A DNA stretch of 8,089 bases from Proteobacteria bacterium UBA652 (GCA_002299915.1 DBOG01000035.1:6985-15073), one strand, 5' to 3'. Positions 1 to 6,893 are shown, counted from the first letter of the stretch. The notes: generated by a model not told the origin, from the letters alone. Translations and numbers: made by a program.

Positions 1-16
1 TGTTTTCTGTGAAAAG

Positions 17-631
17 CTATTTTTGTACTGATTTCAATAAGATCCCAATCTGTTTACGCGCCAATACCGCCCAAATAATCACCGGTACGATGGTCGGGAT
101 AATAATCGTACTCAATTGGAAACCTAAGGCAATGCCTTCTCGCATCCAAGATGCCAACCCTTCTGCTTGGGTAAAATAGGCGCCTAAGCCTACCATAAGC
201 TGCTTTAAGCTAACAAATACCACACTCCACAGGATGAACGGTAATAAGGCTAAAAAACCCCATAACAAGGCTCTGCCATGGCGCTCAAGCGGCGTTGCCA
301 TAATTAAGGCGCCTAAAAAGGGGATGGAGTAGGTGAGGATAAAGGTATTAAAGTCAAAAGCAAGCTGGTGGCCCGCCACTTTAGCGCTCACAATCTGGCC
401 ATTCACTTCACCCACGGACGCAAATACGCGTGCCAAATCCCCTTGCTGGGCAAGCGATGCAAAGGTATGCGGCACTAGCCAAGCCATAATGGGCTCTGCC
501 AACCAGAGAATCGGCGCGATTAACCAATCATTAAAGAAATACCACAACACAAACGTCAGCACCAACCATAGCGCAACATGCAGCACAAACTTGCCTGATG
601 CTAGCGGTTGTAGCGCGTTTTGGGTGGTCAT
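17..631 (-). CDS. Exosortase H-associated integral membrane protein
   Basis: A 204-residue hydrophobic protein encoded directly after xrtH, with its ATG overlapping the xrtH stop codon (ATGA, 4 nt). Hydrophobic segments suggest about five membrane passes, near residues 14-33, 36-53, 96-113, 120-141 and 168-191. A more polar loop (about 54-95, containing GEVNGQ) lies between the second and third. It ends with a basic tail (RKQ...K). From family knowledge, exosortase H genes are often accompanied by a membrane protein of about this size, whose biochemical role is not established; position and topology fit that family. I see no catalytic Cys/Arg/His exosortase signature here, so it is a partner rather than a second protease. 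Overlapping start and stop imply translational coupling with XrtH and probably a stoichiometric partner. It is the last gene before the left edge, and its terminator is outside the window. The gene call is secure; the function is unknown. Confidence 0.82.
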   Translation of the reverse strand: MTTQNALQPLASGKFVLHVALWLVLTFVLWYFFNDWLIAPILWLAEPIMAWLVPHTFASLAQQGDLARVFASVGEVNGQIVSAKVAGHQLAFDFNTFILTYSIPFLGALIMATPLERHGRALLWGFLALLPFILWSVVFVSLKQLMVGLGAYFTQAEGLASWMREGIALGFQLSTIIIPTIVPVIIWAVLARKQIGILLKSVQK

Positions 632-1140
632 CCCGCTACCACACCGTTACTCGCGCCGTCTTGCCGCTTACTGAGGTAGCGGATCCACAGCCAGAACACT
701 AGCAGCACATCCAACATAATCAAGACGGGCCAAATATACAGATGAAACCATTCAAATACGCCATGATGCCATTGTCCCAGATAAAAAAGGGTGATGATCC
801 GAGCAAGATTCATAATTTGAATAGCAAAGAAACCAAAAATAAGCGCGCCTAGTTTTTGCTTCCAACTGGCAGGGAAGCCCATGATCGCCGCAGCCAGCAC
901 AATAACGGCTTCCACCCCATTACAACCCGCCTCAATCGAGACCGCAAAGCCATTTGTTTTACTTTGAATCACTTTACCAAAAGAAATAACAGAATCATCA
1001 AAGAATCCAATGAGACCCGCACTGATTTGGGCAATAAATGTAGTGAACGGGATAATCACCGCCGCTTGTATCGGCTGCAGTAGTTCTAATGTAAATAAAA
1101 CAATCAGCGTGGTGGCAAAAATAAGAATATATCTAGTCAT
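628..1140 (-). CDS. xrtH: Exosortase H (IPTLxxWG-CTERM type), transpeptidase-like membrane protease
   Basis: A 170-residue polytopic inner-membrane protein, close to the usual XrtH length. The exosortase catalytic triad is visible: Cys73 in EAGCNGVEA, Arg114 in NLARIITLFYLG and His133 in FHLYIWP. The block before the cysteine (TNGFAVSIEAGCNG) is typical of type H. Membrane segments lie near residues 4-20, 26-47, 76-90, 97-121 and 131-153. By family knowledge, exosortases recognise a C-terminal tripartite signal (short motif, membrane helix, basic cluster) on exported proteins and cleave there, releasing or transferring the protein at the cell surface. Type H pairs with IPTLxxWG-CTERM proteins, and none is encoded here. 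The ATG is preceded at once by an in-frame TGA (TGA-TTT-ATG), so no longer start exists. No Shine-Dalgarno match precedes it. The gene lies 29 nt behind topA on the same strand, with no room for a terminator, so readthrough from topA is likely. Confidence 0.93.
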   Translation of the reverse strand: MTRYILIFATTLIVLFTLELLQPIQAAVIIPFTTFIAQISAGLIGFFDDSVISFGKVIQSKTNGFAVSIEAGCNGVEAVIVLAAAIMGFPASWKQKLGALIFGFFAIQIMNLARIITLFYLGQWHHGVFEWFHLYIWPVLIMLDVLLVFWLWIRYLSKRQDGASNGVVAG

Positions 1141-1169
1141 AAATCAATCGCTATCTGGCTATACAAAGG

Positions 1170-3455
1170 CTAGGCATCCTCAACTTTAACGGAATAACCA
1201 CACTCTTTTTGAGGACACACTTTTTCCGTGCCTTTGCTCTTGGTGGTTTTAATCGATAAAATCGGCCAGTCACAATCAGGGCAGGGCTCATCCACGGGCA
1301 CATTCCAAATCGCATAACTACAATCAGGATAACGACCACAGGAATAAAACACTTTACCACGGCGCGATTTACGCATCAAAATCTCGCCTTTTTTACACTC
1401 AGGGCAATCAACCCCTGTTTTTTCAGGCTGCTCTAAAGATTCGAGATGCTTACATTTTGGATAGCTAGAACAGCCAATAAATTTACCATATTTACCTGTG
1501 CGCACCCATAAATCAGATTCACATTTAGGGCATTTCCGATCAGCCACCACTTCAGGTTCACTGGCGGTTGTTTCTTCGCCATCAACATTGCGGGTGTAAT
1601 CACATTCCGGATAAGCGGTACACCCAATAAAACGCCCACTTCTTCCCAAACGGCTCGATAGCGGTTTGCCACATTTGGGGCAGTCTTCACCGATATCTTC
1701 TTGGGTTACATCGCTACGCTGCACTTCTTTCTCTTTAGTTTCCACTTGCTGTTTGAACGGTGCCCAGAATTTCTCCATCAACGGCACCCATTCTTTTTCT
1801 CCACGGGCAACCGCATCCAGCTCATCTTCCAGGTTCGCTGTAAAATCATAATCCACATATTTGGTAAAATGATTCACCAAAAACTTGCCAACCACACGGC
1901 CCACATCGGTTGGGTGAAAACGTTTTTTCTCTAATTCAACATATTCACGCTGCAATAATGTCGAAATAATATTGGCATAAGTCGAAGGGCGGCCAATATC
2001 ATATTCTTCCAAATTACGGATCAAGCTAGCCTCACTAAACCGTGGCGGTGGCTCGGTAAAATGCTGCTCCGGGCGAATTTTCTTCAAATCGACCACATCG
2101 CCGACTTCCATCGCCGGCAATAAGCGCTCATCCTTGTCGCTAGCGCTGCTATCGTCTTTGCCTTCTTGGTACACCGCCATAAAACCGGGATGTACCACGG
2201 TCGAGCCGGTGGCGCGGAAAATATTGCCTGGCCCACATGCCAAGTCAACCGCCACCGTGTTCATCGTTGCATGGATCATTTGACTGGCAACCGTACGCTG
2301 CCAAATCAAGCGATAAAGCTTCAATTGATCCGTTGAGAGGTAAGACTTCATACTGTCAGGCGTACGCAGCGCCGAAGTAGGGCGGATCGCCTCATGCGCC
2401 TCTTGGGCATTTTTAGATTTTGTTTTATAGGTTTGTGGTTTGGCGGGCACCGAATCCGCACCATATTTTTCATCAATAAAGCCGCGTAATTCCGCAACCG
2501 CTTCATCTGCTAGCGTCACTGAATCCGTACGCATATAGGTAATCAAACCCTCGGCACCTTCACCGGTATCCACGCCCTCATAAAGCTGCTGAGCAACACT
2601 CATCGTGCGCTGTGCACCATACCCCAACTTGCGTGAGGCTTCTTGTTGCAAAGTAGACGTGGTAAACGGTGCGGCAGGGTTACGCTTGCGCTTTTTCTTG
2701 TCGACTTTTGACACCAGTAATTTGCCATCAGCAAGTTTTACCAGTTGCGCAACGATCTCTTCCGATTGTGTCGCATTGTTGACCGTAAATTGTGATAATT
2801 TTTCATTCTGATAGTGGGTTAACTTCGCTTCAAAAGCTGCTTTTTTAACCGCGGCATCGGCTTCTAGGGTCCAATATTCTTTGGGTTGAAAGGCTTCAAT
2901 TTCAAGCTCACGCTCAACGATCATTCGCAATGCAGGGCTTTGTACACGCCCCGCCGATAAACCGCGACGGATCTTTTTCCATAATAAGGGAGATAAGGTA
3001 AAGCCCACCAAATAATCCAAGGCGCGACGCGCTTGCTGTGCATTCACCATGTCCATAGAAATATCGCGGGGATTATCAACCGCATCATTGACCGCTGTTT
3101 TGGTGATCTCGTGGAAAACAACACGGTAAGCCTCTTTATTCTTCATCGCGCCGCGCTTTTTCAGCAACTCTAATAAATGCCAAGAAATCGCCTCTCCTTC
3201 GCGATCCGGATCCGTTGCGAGATAAAGCACGTCTGCTTTCTTCATGGCCTTTGAGATGGCGTCAACATGCTTGCTGTTGCGATCAATAATTTGATATTTC
3301 ATCGCAAAATCATTACTGGGATCGACGGCGCCTTCTTTTGGCAACAAATCCCGCACATGGCCATAAGAGGCCAATACTTCCGTGTCTTTCCCAAGATATT
3401 TTTTTATCGTTTTTGCTTTTGCTGGCGATTCAACAATAACCAATCTTTTTCCCAT
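1170..3455 (-). CDS. topA: DNA topoisomerase I (type IA)
   Basis: A 761-residue type IA topoisomerase that relaxes negative supercoils by breaking one strand through a 5'-phosphotyrosine. The N-terminal Toprim domain opens with LVIVESPAKAKTIKKYLG (catalytic Glu9) and carries the metal-binding acid cluster TDPDREGE (81-88). The active-site tyrosine is Tyr307 in ITYMRTDSV. Other core signatures are SAGRVQSPALRMIVERE (168-184), AQEAHEAIRPT (350-360) and the GRPSTYANIISTL region (488-500). The C-terminus holds four tetracysteine zinc ribbons: Cys592/595/612/618, 642/645/662/668, 684/687/706/712 and 725/728/747/752. The protein ends nine residues after the last cysteine, so it is about 100 residues shorter than the E. 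coli enzyme (865) and lacks the cysteine-free end domains found there. The start is the canonical MGKRLVIVES, 18 nt behind smg, with a purine-rich leader (AAGAAGG). The stop is TAG. Confidence 0.98.
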   Translation of the reverse strand: MGKRLVIVESPAKAKTIKKYLGKDTEVLASYGHVRDLLPKEGAVDPSNDFAMKYQIIDRNSKHVDAISKAMKKADVLYLATDPDREGEAISWHLLELLKKRGAMKNKEAYRVVFHEITKTAVNDAVDNPRDISMDMVNAQQARRALDYLVGFTLSPLLWKKIRRGLSAGRVQSPALRMIVERELEIEAFQPKEYWTLEADAAVKKAAFEAKLTHYQNEKLSQFTVNNATQSEEIVAQLVKLADGKLLVSKVDKKKRKRNPAAPFTTSTLQQEASRKLGYGAQRTMSVAQQLYEGVDTGEGAEGLITYMRTDSVTLADEAVAELRGFIDEKYGADSVPAKPQTYKTKSKNAQEAHEAIRPTSALRTPDSMKSYLSTDQLKLYRLIWQRTVASQMIHATMNTVAVDLACGPGNIFRATGSTVVHPGFMAVYQEGKDDSSASDKDERLLPAMEVGDVVDLKKIRPEQHFTEPPPRFSEASLIRNLEEYDIGRPSTYANIISTLLQREYVELEKKRFHPTDVGRVVGKFLVNHFTKYVDYDFTANLEDELDAVARGEKEWVPLMEKFWAPFKQQVETKEKEVQRSDVTQEDIGEDCPKCGKPLSSRLGRSGRFIGCTAYPECDYTRNVDGEETTASEPEVVADRKCPKCESDLWVRTGKYGKFIGCSSYPKCKHLESLEQPEKTGVDCPECKKGEILMRKSRRGKVFYSCGRYPDCSYAIWNVPVDEPCPDCDWPILSIKTTKSKGTEKVCPQKECGYSVKVEDA

Positions 3456-3473
3456 TTTTCTTCAAAACCTTCT

Positions 3474-3992
3474 TTAATGTATATCTGCAACTAAGTCATC
3501 AAACACCAGCTCTTCTACCCAGGCATAAGCCACTTCCTGACCCGGCTGGTAAAACATGACCATCAACACCACGCTTTTCAGTTGTTCCAAATCAATATCT
3601 TCTGTCTCCAATGCCAAGGTGCGCTCAATCACCACTTCACGGGTAACATCATCCAATAAGCCTGCTTGTTCCAGAAAGAGTAAATAACCACGGCATTCTG
3701 CATTTAATCGTGCCTGTTCTTGCTCACTATAGACCCGCATCGACAAAGCCGGCAACGCGGCTTGCGCCTGTGTTTCTTCTGGTACAATCGTAATGTTTTC
3801 TAGCCAATCTAACGCTTTACTGATTTCCTGCGGTCGGAACCCTGCCTGCTCAAGCTCAAGCTCTAAGGTGGATTTATCAATGATTTCTGTCTGCTGCTCC
3901 GATCCCTCAGCCTGATCTGCTTCTAACTCTGCACTGGTATCAATATAATATTCAAATAGGTAAAGCAACACTTCAATTATATTTTCTTTCAT
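3474..3992 (-). CDS. smg: Smg family protein (DUF494)
   Basis: A 172-residue acidic protein of the Smg/DUF494 family, which sits between dprA and topA in many Gammaproteobacteria. Its molecular role is not established. The start is taken at MKENIIEVLLYLFEYY, the typical Smg N-terminus, because a strong Shine-Dalgarno (GGAGGGAGA) lies 5 nt upstream. An ATG 17 codons further upstream (4043) is open, but it would overlap the end of dprA and add residues not typical of the family. A short helical N-terminus is followed by an acidic low-complexity stretch (about residues 20-40, rich in E, Q and D), then a helical core with LEQAGFRPQEISKALDWLE (47-65) and the conserved-looking YLLFLEQAGLLDD and VVLMVMFYQPG blocks. 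At 172 residues it is slightly longer than E. coli Smg (about 157), the extra length lying in the acidic stretch. No membrane segment or signal peptide is seen. Confidence 0.92.
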   Translation of the reverse strand: MKENIIEVLLYLFEYYIDTSAELEADQAEGSEQQTEIIDKSTLELELEQAGFRPQEISKALDWLENITIVPEETQAQAALPALSMRVYSEQEQARLNAECRGYLLFLEQAGLLDDVTREVVIERTLALETEDIDLEQLKSVVLMVMFYQPGQEVAYAWVEELVFDDLVADIH

Positions 3993-3993
3993 G

Positions 3994-4002
3994 TCTCCCT
4001 CC
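3994..4002 (-). promoter_or_regulatory. Strong ribosome binding site that decides the smg start
   Basis: Read on the minus strand, GGAGGGAGA lies immediately 5' of the ATG at 3992 with about 5 nt spacing from the GGAGG core. It falls in the 13-nt gap after the dprA stop codon. This supports the shorter smg start and rejects the in-frame ATG at 4043. Confidence 0.8.
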
Positions 4003-4005
4003 ATT

Positions 4006-5136
4006 TTATATTCGAACATACCGCCCACCAACCAAAGACTCAACCCGTCCTTGTAACTCCAGTAATAATAGCATGGAGGAAACCGCTTCCGCCGTCAATC
4101 CACTTTTTTCCACTAATAGGTCAATCGCAATAGGATCAAAGCCTAAGTGCACCATTAAAGCCTCATAGTCTTCACCCAAACGCTCGGTCTGCGCCGCATC
4201 TGTTGCTGTGGTGGTTGTCATTTCCCTGCTAACGTCTTCTAATAAGGCTCCCGCTAACGCCCCTAGTTCTTCAACAATATCTTCTGCCGTTTCCACCAGC
4301 TTCGCGCCCTCTCGAATCAAGCGATGGCATCCTCGCACCAAAGGATTATGAATCGAGCCCGGGATGGCAAACACTTCTCGCCCTTGCTCCATTGCCATCC
4401 GCGCGGTAATAAGCGACCCACTGCGCAAGGCCGCTTCAACCACCAGTGTGCCCAGCGATAAGCCGCTGAGAATACGATTACGGCGGGGAAAGTTTTCTGG
4501 CCGTGGCGTTACTCCTAATGGAAATTCAGACACCAACAAACCTGTCTGCGCAATCTCTTGTGTCAATTCCCGATGGCGCGCGGGATAGACCACATCCAAG
4601 CCCGTTCCTACCACAGCAATCGTCGGCCCAGCTGCAGCGAGCGCGCCCTGATGTGCTGCTGCATCAATACCCAAGGCAAGGCCACTGGTAATCGCAATGC
4701 CATTTCCCGCTAAATAACGGGCAAACTCAAACGCCGTCTCCCGACCTGATGCAGAAGGATTACGACTTCCGACAATAGCCAGCTGCCAGTGTGACAATAA
4801 ATCTGGGTTACCTTGAAGAAATAAGATACTTGGCGGATCGGGTAATTCTTTTAACAATATCGGATAACGCGGATCCTGCAACGTCACCACATATCGGTCT
4901 GGCTCAGCAAACCAATCCACGTCTGCTGCCACCTGTGACCAATCCGGCGCAAGCAATGCTGCTCGAGTGCGCGGTGAAATCCCAGTTGCTTGTGCCACAT
5001 TAGCAAACACTGCTTCAGGCGAACGAAACTGCGTTAACAACCGCTGAAACGTCGCTGGCCCCACACCGGGGATACGATGCAGGGCCAGCCAGCTTGCTAT
5101 TTCACGCGCTTCGGCGGGAAAAGAATCTAAATTCAT
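4006..5136 (-). CDS. dprA: DNA processing protein DprA (Smf)
   Basis: A 376-residue cytoplasmic protein that binds incoming single-stranded DNA and loads RecA during natural transformation. Three parts are visible. An N-terminal helical/helix-hairpin-helix-like segment contains LHRIPGVGPATFQRLL (19-34). The central extended Rossmann fold contains AIVGSRNPSASGRE (120-133), ITSGLALGIDAAAHQGAL (149-166), VVGTGLDVVYPARHREL (175-191), the SEFPLG block (203-208), FPRRNRILSGLS (216-227) and SGSLITARMAMEQGREVFAIPG (239-260). The C-terminal winged-helix-like domain spans about 318-376. A Thr/Ala-rich linker (about 300-316) separates the last two parts. Length and all core motifs look intact. It starts 7 nt after the LysM gene; the AGGCG before its ATG overlaps that gene's end, suggesting coupled translation. 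DprA alone does not prove competence, since many non-transforming Gammaproteobacteria keep it. Confidence 0.97.
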   Translation of the reverse strand: MNLDSFPAEAREIASWLALHRIPGVGPATFQRLLTQFRSPEAVFANVAQATGISPRTRAALLAPDWSQVAADVDWFAEPDRYVVTLQDPRYPILLKELPDPPSILFLQGNPDLLSHWQLAIVGSRNPSASGRETAFEFARYLAGNGIAITSGLALGIDAAAHQGALAAAGPTIAVVGTGLDVVYPARHRELTQEIAQTGLLVSEFPLGVTPRPENFPRRNRILSGLSLGTLVVEAALRSGSLITARMAMEQGREVFAIPGSIHNPLVRGCHRLIREGAKLVETAEDIVEELGALAGALLEDVSREMTTTTATDAAQTERLGEDYEALMVHLGFDPIAIDLLVEKSGLTAEAVSSMLLLLELQGRVESLVGGRYVRI

Positions 5137-5143
5137 TTAGCGC

Positions 5144-6175
5144 CTACTCTAGGCCTTTCACCTTATCGCCCACTTCAACTGCAAAATTCGACTTCATCAA
5201 AATAGCATAGCTAAGGCCTTCAAAAACCTTGAACACCATCGCCACACCGGCATATTCATCAGGCAAGGTCACCACATCACCACGCTGTTCCGTCACATCG
5301 TCACGTATCGTTTTACCTGCTTTATAAACAGATAATAAATGACCCTCTTCCAGATAATCATTGCTACCACGGTCTATTGCCACAACTTGATGTTGCCCTA
5401 CATAAGTGACGCCGCCCGCAACAGAGATGATGTGGCCGTCTAGCTCTTCCCGCAGTGTTTTCGGAAAGAAATTGACCTCATACCCCTCATCCTCAATTGC
5501 TAATAATCGATCGCCAACCTTTACTTCACGTGTTGAGTTATTCAGTTCAAGGGTTGCGGGGTCGCCAATCTCTAACACGGTCGCATTCCCCCCATAAAGC
5601 GCTTCATAACCTAAAAGCTGTTTGGTCTCATAATCAACATATGTTTTTCCTGGGCGAAACACACTATAATTTGCCATCGCATCTTCATCTAAACTGCGGA
5701 CATAAACAATATCCCCCGCTGCAGCAAGCACTCGGTCATCTACCGTTGCCACCACATAAGGCGCCATTGGTAACACCTCCGCGCCCACAATTTGTGGCTG
5801 GGTTAAAAAGGCTTCTATTGCTGATAGTGGAATTGTTGAAATTGCTTTATCTAATGGTGTTGCCCGCACCCCCGGTGATAATTTAACAGAAGAGGGGCCA
5901 CGTGATAATTCCAGCATTGCTTGACCATCTCGATATACCAAGCTGATTACGTCGCCTGGATAGATTAAATGCGGGTTTTTAATCTGCGAATTAGCATGCC
6001 AAATTTTGGGCCATTCCCACGGATTTTGTAAAAACCGGCCTGAAATATCCCACAAGGTATCACCCTTCACCACCACATGCTGCATAGGATGATTGGCGTT
6101 TAGCTCAACCGCTACCGCGGTTTGCATCGCAGTAGATAATAATAAAAATAACGCAAAACAAAGACGACGCAACAT
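5144..6175 (-). CDS. Exported LysM-domain protein encoded upstream of dprA
   Basis: A 343-residue protein with a Sec signal peptide: LRRLC at the N-terminus, a hydrophobic core to about residue 18 and probable cleavage after Ala22 (AVA|VE). The cysteine at position 6 precedes the hydrophobic core, so it is not a lipobox. One LysM domain follows (about 32-80), with VVVKGDTLWDISGRFL, the Trp-rich NPWEWPKIWHANSQI and the closing NPHLIYPGDVISL. LysM binds glycan of peptidoglycan, placing the protein in the periplasm or at the cell wall. Residues 90-343 are a long, mostly beta-rich region in which I recognise no catalytic motif. A homologous gene lies next to dprA and def in Pseudomonas and relatives, so this position is ancestral. 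Its function is not established. It is the first gene of the six-gene leftward train, with GAGGG 7 nt before the ATG and a candidate promoter just upstream. The stop is TAG. Confidence 0.9.
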   Translation of the reverse strand: MLRRLCFALFLLLSTAMQTAVAVELNANHPMQHVVVKGDTLWDISGRFLQNPWEWPKIWHANSQIKNPHLIYPGDVISLVYRDGQAMLELSRGPSSVKLSPGVRATPLDKAISTIPLSAIEAFLTQPQIVGAEVLPMAPYVVATVDDRVLAAAGDIVYVRSLDEDAMANYSVFRPGKTYVDYETKQLLGYEALYGGNATVLEIGDPATLELNNSTREVKVGDRLLAIEDEGYEVNFFPKTLREELDGHIISVAGGVTYVGQHQVVAIDRGSNDYLEEGHLLSVYKAGKTIRDDVTEQRGDVVTLPDEYAGVAMVFKVFEGLSYAILMKSNFAVEVGDKVKGLE

Positions 6176-6195
6176 CGAATAACCCTCAAAATTTA

Positions 6196-6223
6196 TTTAT
6201 AATTCTCACATTTAACACATCAA
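6196..6223 (-). promoter_or_regulatory. Candidate sigma70 promoter for the LysM-dprA-smg-topA operon
   Basis: On the minus strand a -35-like TTGATG (6223-6218) and a -10-like TATAAA (6201-6196) are separated by 16 nt. Transcription would begin near 6189 and give a very short leader containing the GAGGG ribosome binding site. A second, weaker pair exists upstream: TTGATT at 6272-6267 and GATTAT at 6249-6244, spacer 17. Both are pattern matches only; the AT-rich context makes chance matches easy. Confidence 0.45.
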
Positions 6224-6334
6224 AACGCAAGCAGATATCGACTATAATCATATAATAACGCGCACTAATCAAGTTTTAATCTAGATATGCTCGCTAAACA
6301 ATTGTATCAACATGCTTTTCTCTACTCTATTTCC

Positions 6335-6350
6335 GCACGGGCTTCCGTGC
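6335..6350. repeat. Perfect 6-bp inverted repeat (small hairpin)
   Basis: GCACGG and CCGTGC flank a 4-nt loop (6341-6344), forming a GC-rich stem-loop. No T-tract follows on either strand, so it is not an intrinsic terminator by itself. It lies between the + strand TATAAT boxes and the larger hairpin. Confidence 0.6.
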
Positions 6351-6365
6351 AGCACACACTAAATG

Positions 6366-6403
6366 AACGCCTCAACCAAATCTTGGCTGAGGCGCTATTT
6401 TTT
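6366..6403 (-). terminator. Strong stem-loop downstream of kbp, possibly a two-way terminator
   Basis: Arms at 6366-6379 and 6383-6396 pair around a 3-nt loop. In minus-strand RNA all 14 positions pair, because 6367/6395 and 6375/6387 form G-U wobbles. In + strand RNA those two positions are A-C mismatches. The minus-strand tail is only modestly U-rich (UUCAUUU counting the last two stem bases). The + strand has TTTTTT at 6398-6403, just after the stem. It therefore most likely ends the dodecin-kbp transcript about 40 nt after the kbp stop, and it may also stop rightward transcription. Confidence 0.6.
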
Positions 6404-6436
6404 CAACTCTATTCGACAGATACCGACAAAAAAGTA

Positions 6437-6874
6437 TTACCACGTTTTTGTGGGGATACGGATTTTTTGACCAGGATAGATCAGATCCGCATCTTTAATT
6501 ACTTCTTTATTGGCATCCACCAATTTTGGATAGTCCATCGCATTACCATAAAATTGCTTGGCAATTTTGGATAAGCTATCACCACTTTCAATCGTATAGT
6601 ATTGCACTTCTTCTGTTGCTTCTGGTGCATCCATACCATCGATTTTCACATCGGTCACACCTTTCACATTGCCTGCCATCAACACCGCCTTTTCAAGCGC
6701 TTCGGCAGACATAGCCTTGCCGCTGAGGTTAACAACACCTTCTTCAAACGTGACATCCAAGCCTTCAATCCCAGGATTGTCGGCCTCAATGCTTTCTTGA
6801 ATGCTGGGTGCGGCTTCGGCATCTGAACCAAATAATTTTTTACCTAAGTCTCTTGCAAAATCAAATAAACCCAT
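6437..6874 (-). CDS. kbp: Potassium-binding protein Kbp (YgaU type; BON plus LysM)
   Basis: A 145-residue soluble protein with the same layout and nearly the same length as E. coli Kbp/YgaU (149). The N-terminus MGLFDFARDLGKKLF is characteristic of the family and is not a signal peptide, so it should be cytoplasmic. A BON domain spans about residues 25-83 (VTFEEGVVNLSGKAMSAEALEKAVL, then VKGVTDVKI). A LysM domain spans about 91-142 (YYTIESGDSLSKIAKQFYGNAMDYPKLVDAN, closing with LIYPGQKIRIP). In E. coli this protein binds K+ and changes conformation, and it is induced by osmotic stress; here that role is inferred from similarity. GAGGAG lies 7 nt before the ATG. The gene follows dodecin by 19 nt on the same strand and is followed by a stem-loop. 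A cytoplasmic LysM lacks peptidoglycan to bind, which fits the ion-sensor reading. Confidence 0.93.
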   Translation of the reverse strand: MGLFDFARDLGKKLFGSDAEAAPSIQESIEADNPGIEGLDVTFEEGVVNLSGKAMSAEALEKAVLMAGNVKGVTDVKIDGMDAPEATEEVQYYTIESGDSLSKIAKQFYGNAMDYPKLVDANKEVIKDADLIYPGQKIRIPTKTW

Positions 6875-6893
6875 TTTTATCTCCTCGTAAAAT

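Larger units (their letters stand above)
6176..6436. other. Intergenic spacer of 261 nt with promoters and two hairpins; no convincing gene
   Basis: This is the longest gene-free stretch, lying between the LysM gene start and the kbp stop. From left to right it holds the leftward LysM-operon promoter, an AT-rich block with two TATAAT boxes on the + strand (6243-6248 and 6251-6256), a perfect 6-bp hairpin (6335-6350) and a longer hairpin (6366-6396) followed on the + strand by six T. A + strand reading frame opens at 6287 but has no Shine-Dalgarno and runs into the kbp coding region antisense, so I do not call it a gene. A short + strand RNA is possible; see the findings. Confidence 0.7.

Noticed and set aside
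333..1083. Open frames on the + strand opposite the exosortase genes
   Set aside because: They are antisense to two well-supported membrane proteins, show no family features and have no start signals.
3993..4043. A longer smg start at 4043 adding 17 residues
   Set aside because: It would overlap dprA and lacks a good ribosome binding site, whereas the ATG at 3992 has GGAGGGAGA just upstream and gives the typical Smg N-terminus.
4006..5136. DprA as evidence that the organism is naturally competent
   Set aside because: The gene is intact but widely kept in species not known to take up DNA. No competence pilus or comE genes, and no recurring uptake-sequence motif that I could recognise, are in the window.
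6428..6454. A short terminator at the very end of kbp (CCAC/GTGG stem, then T6 on the minus strand)
   Set aside because: The stem is only 4 bp and sits several bases from the T-tract. The 14-bp stem-loop further downstream is a much better candidate.
6287..6574. A + strand open reading frame of 95 codons in the spacer
   Set aside because: No ribosome binding site precedes it, its last third is antisense to kbp, and it runs through both hairpins. Kbp on the other strand is a clear family match, so this frame is best explained as chance.
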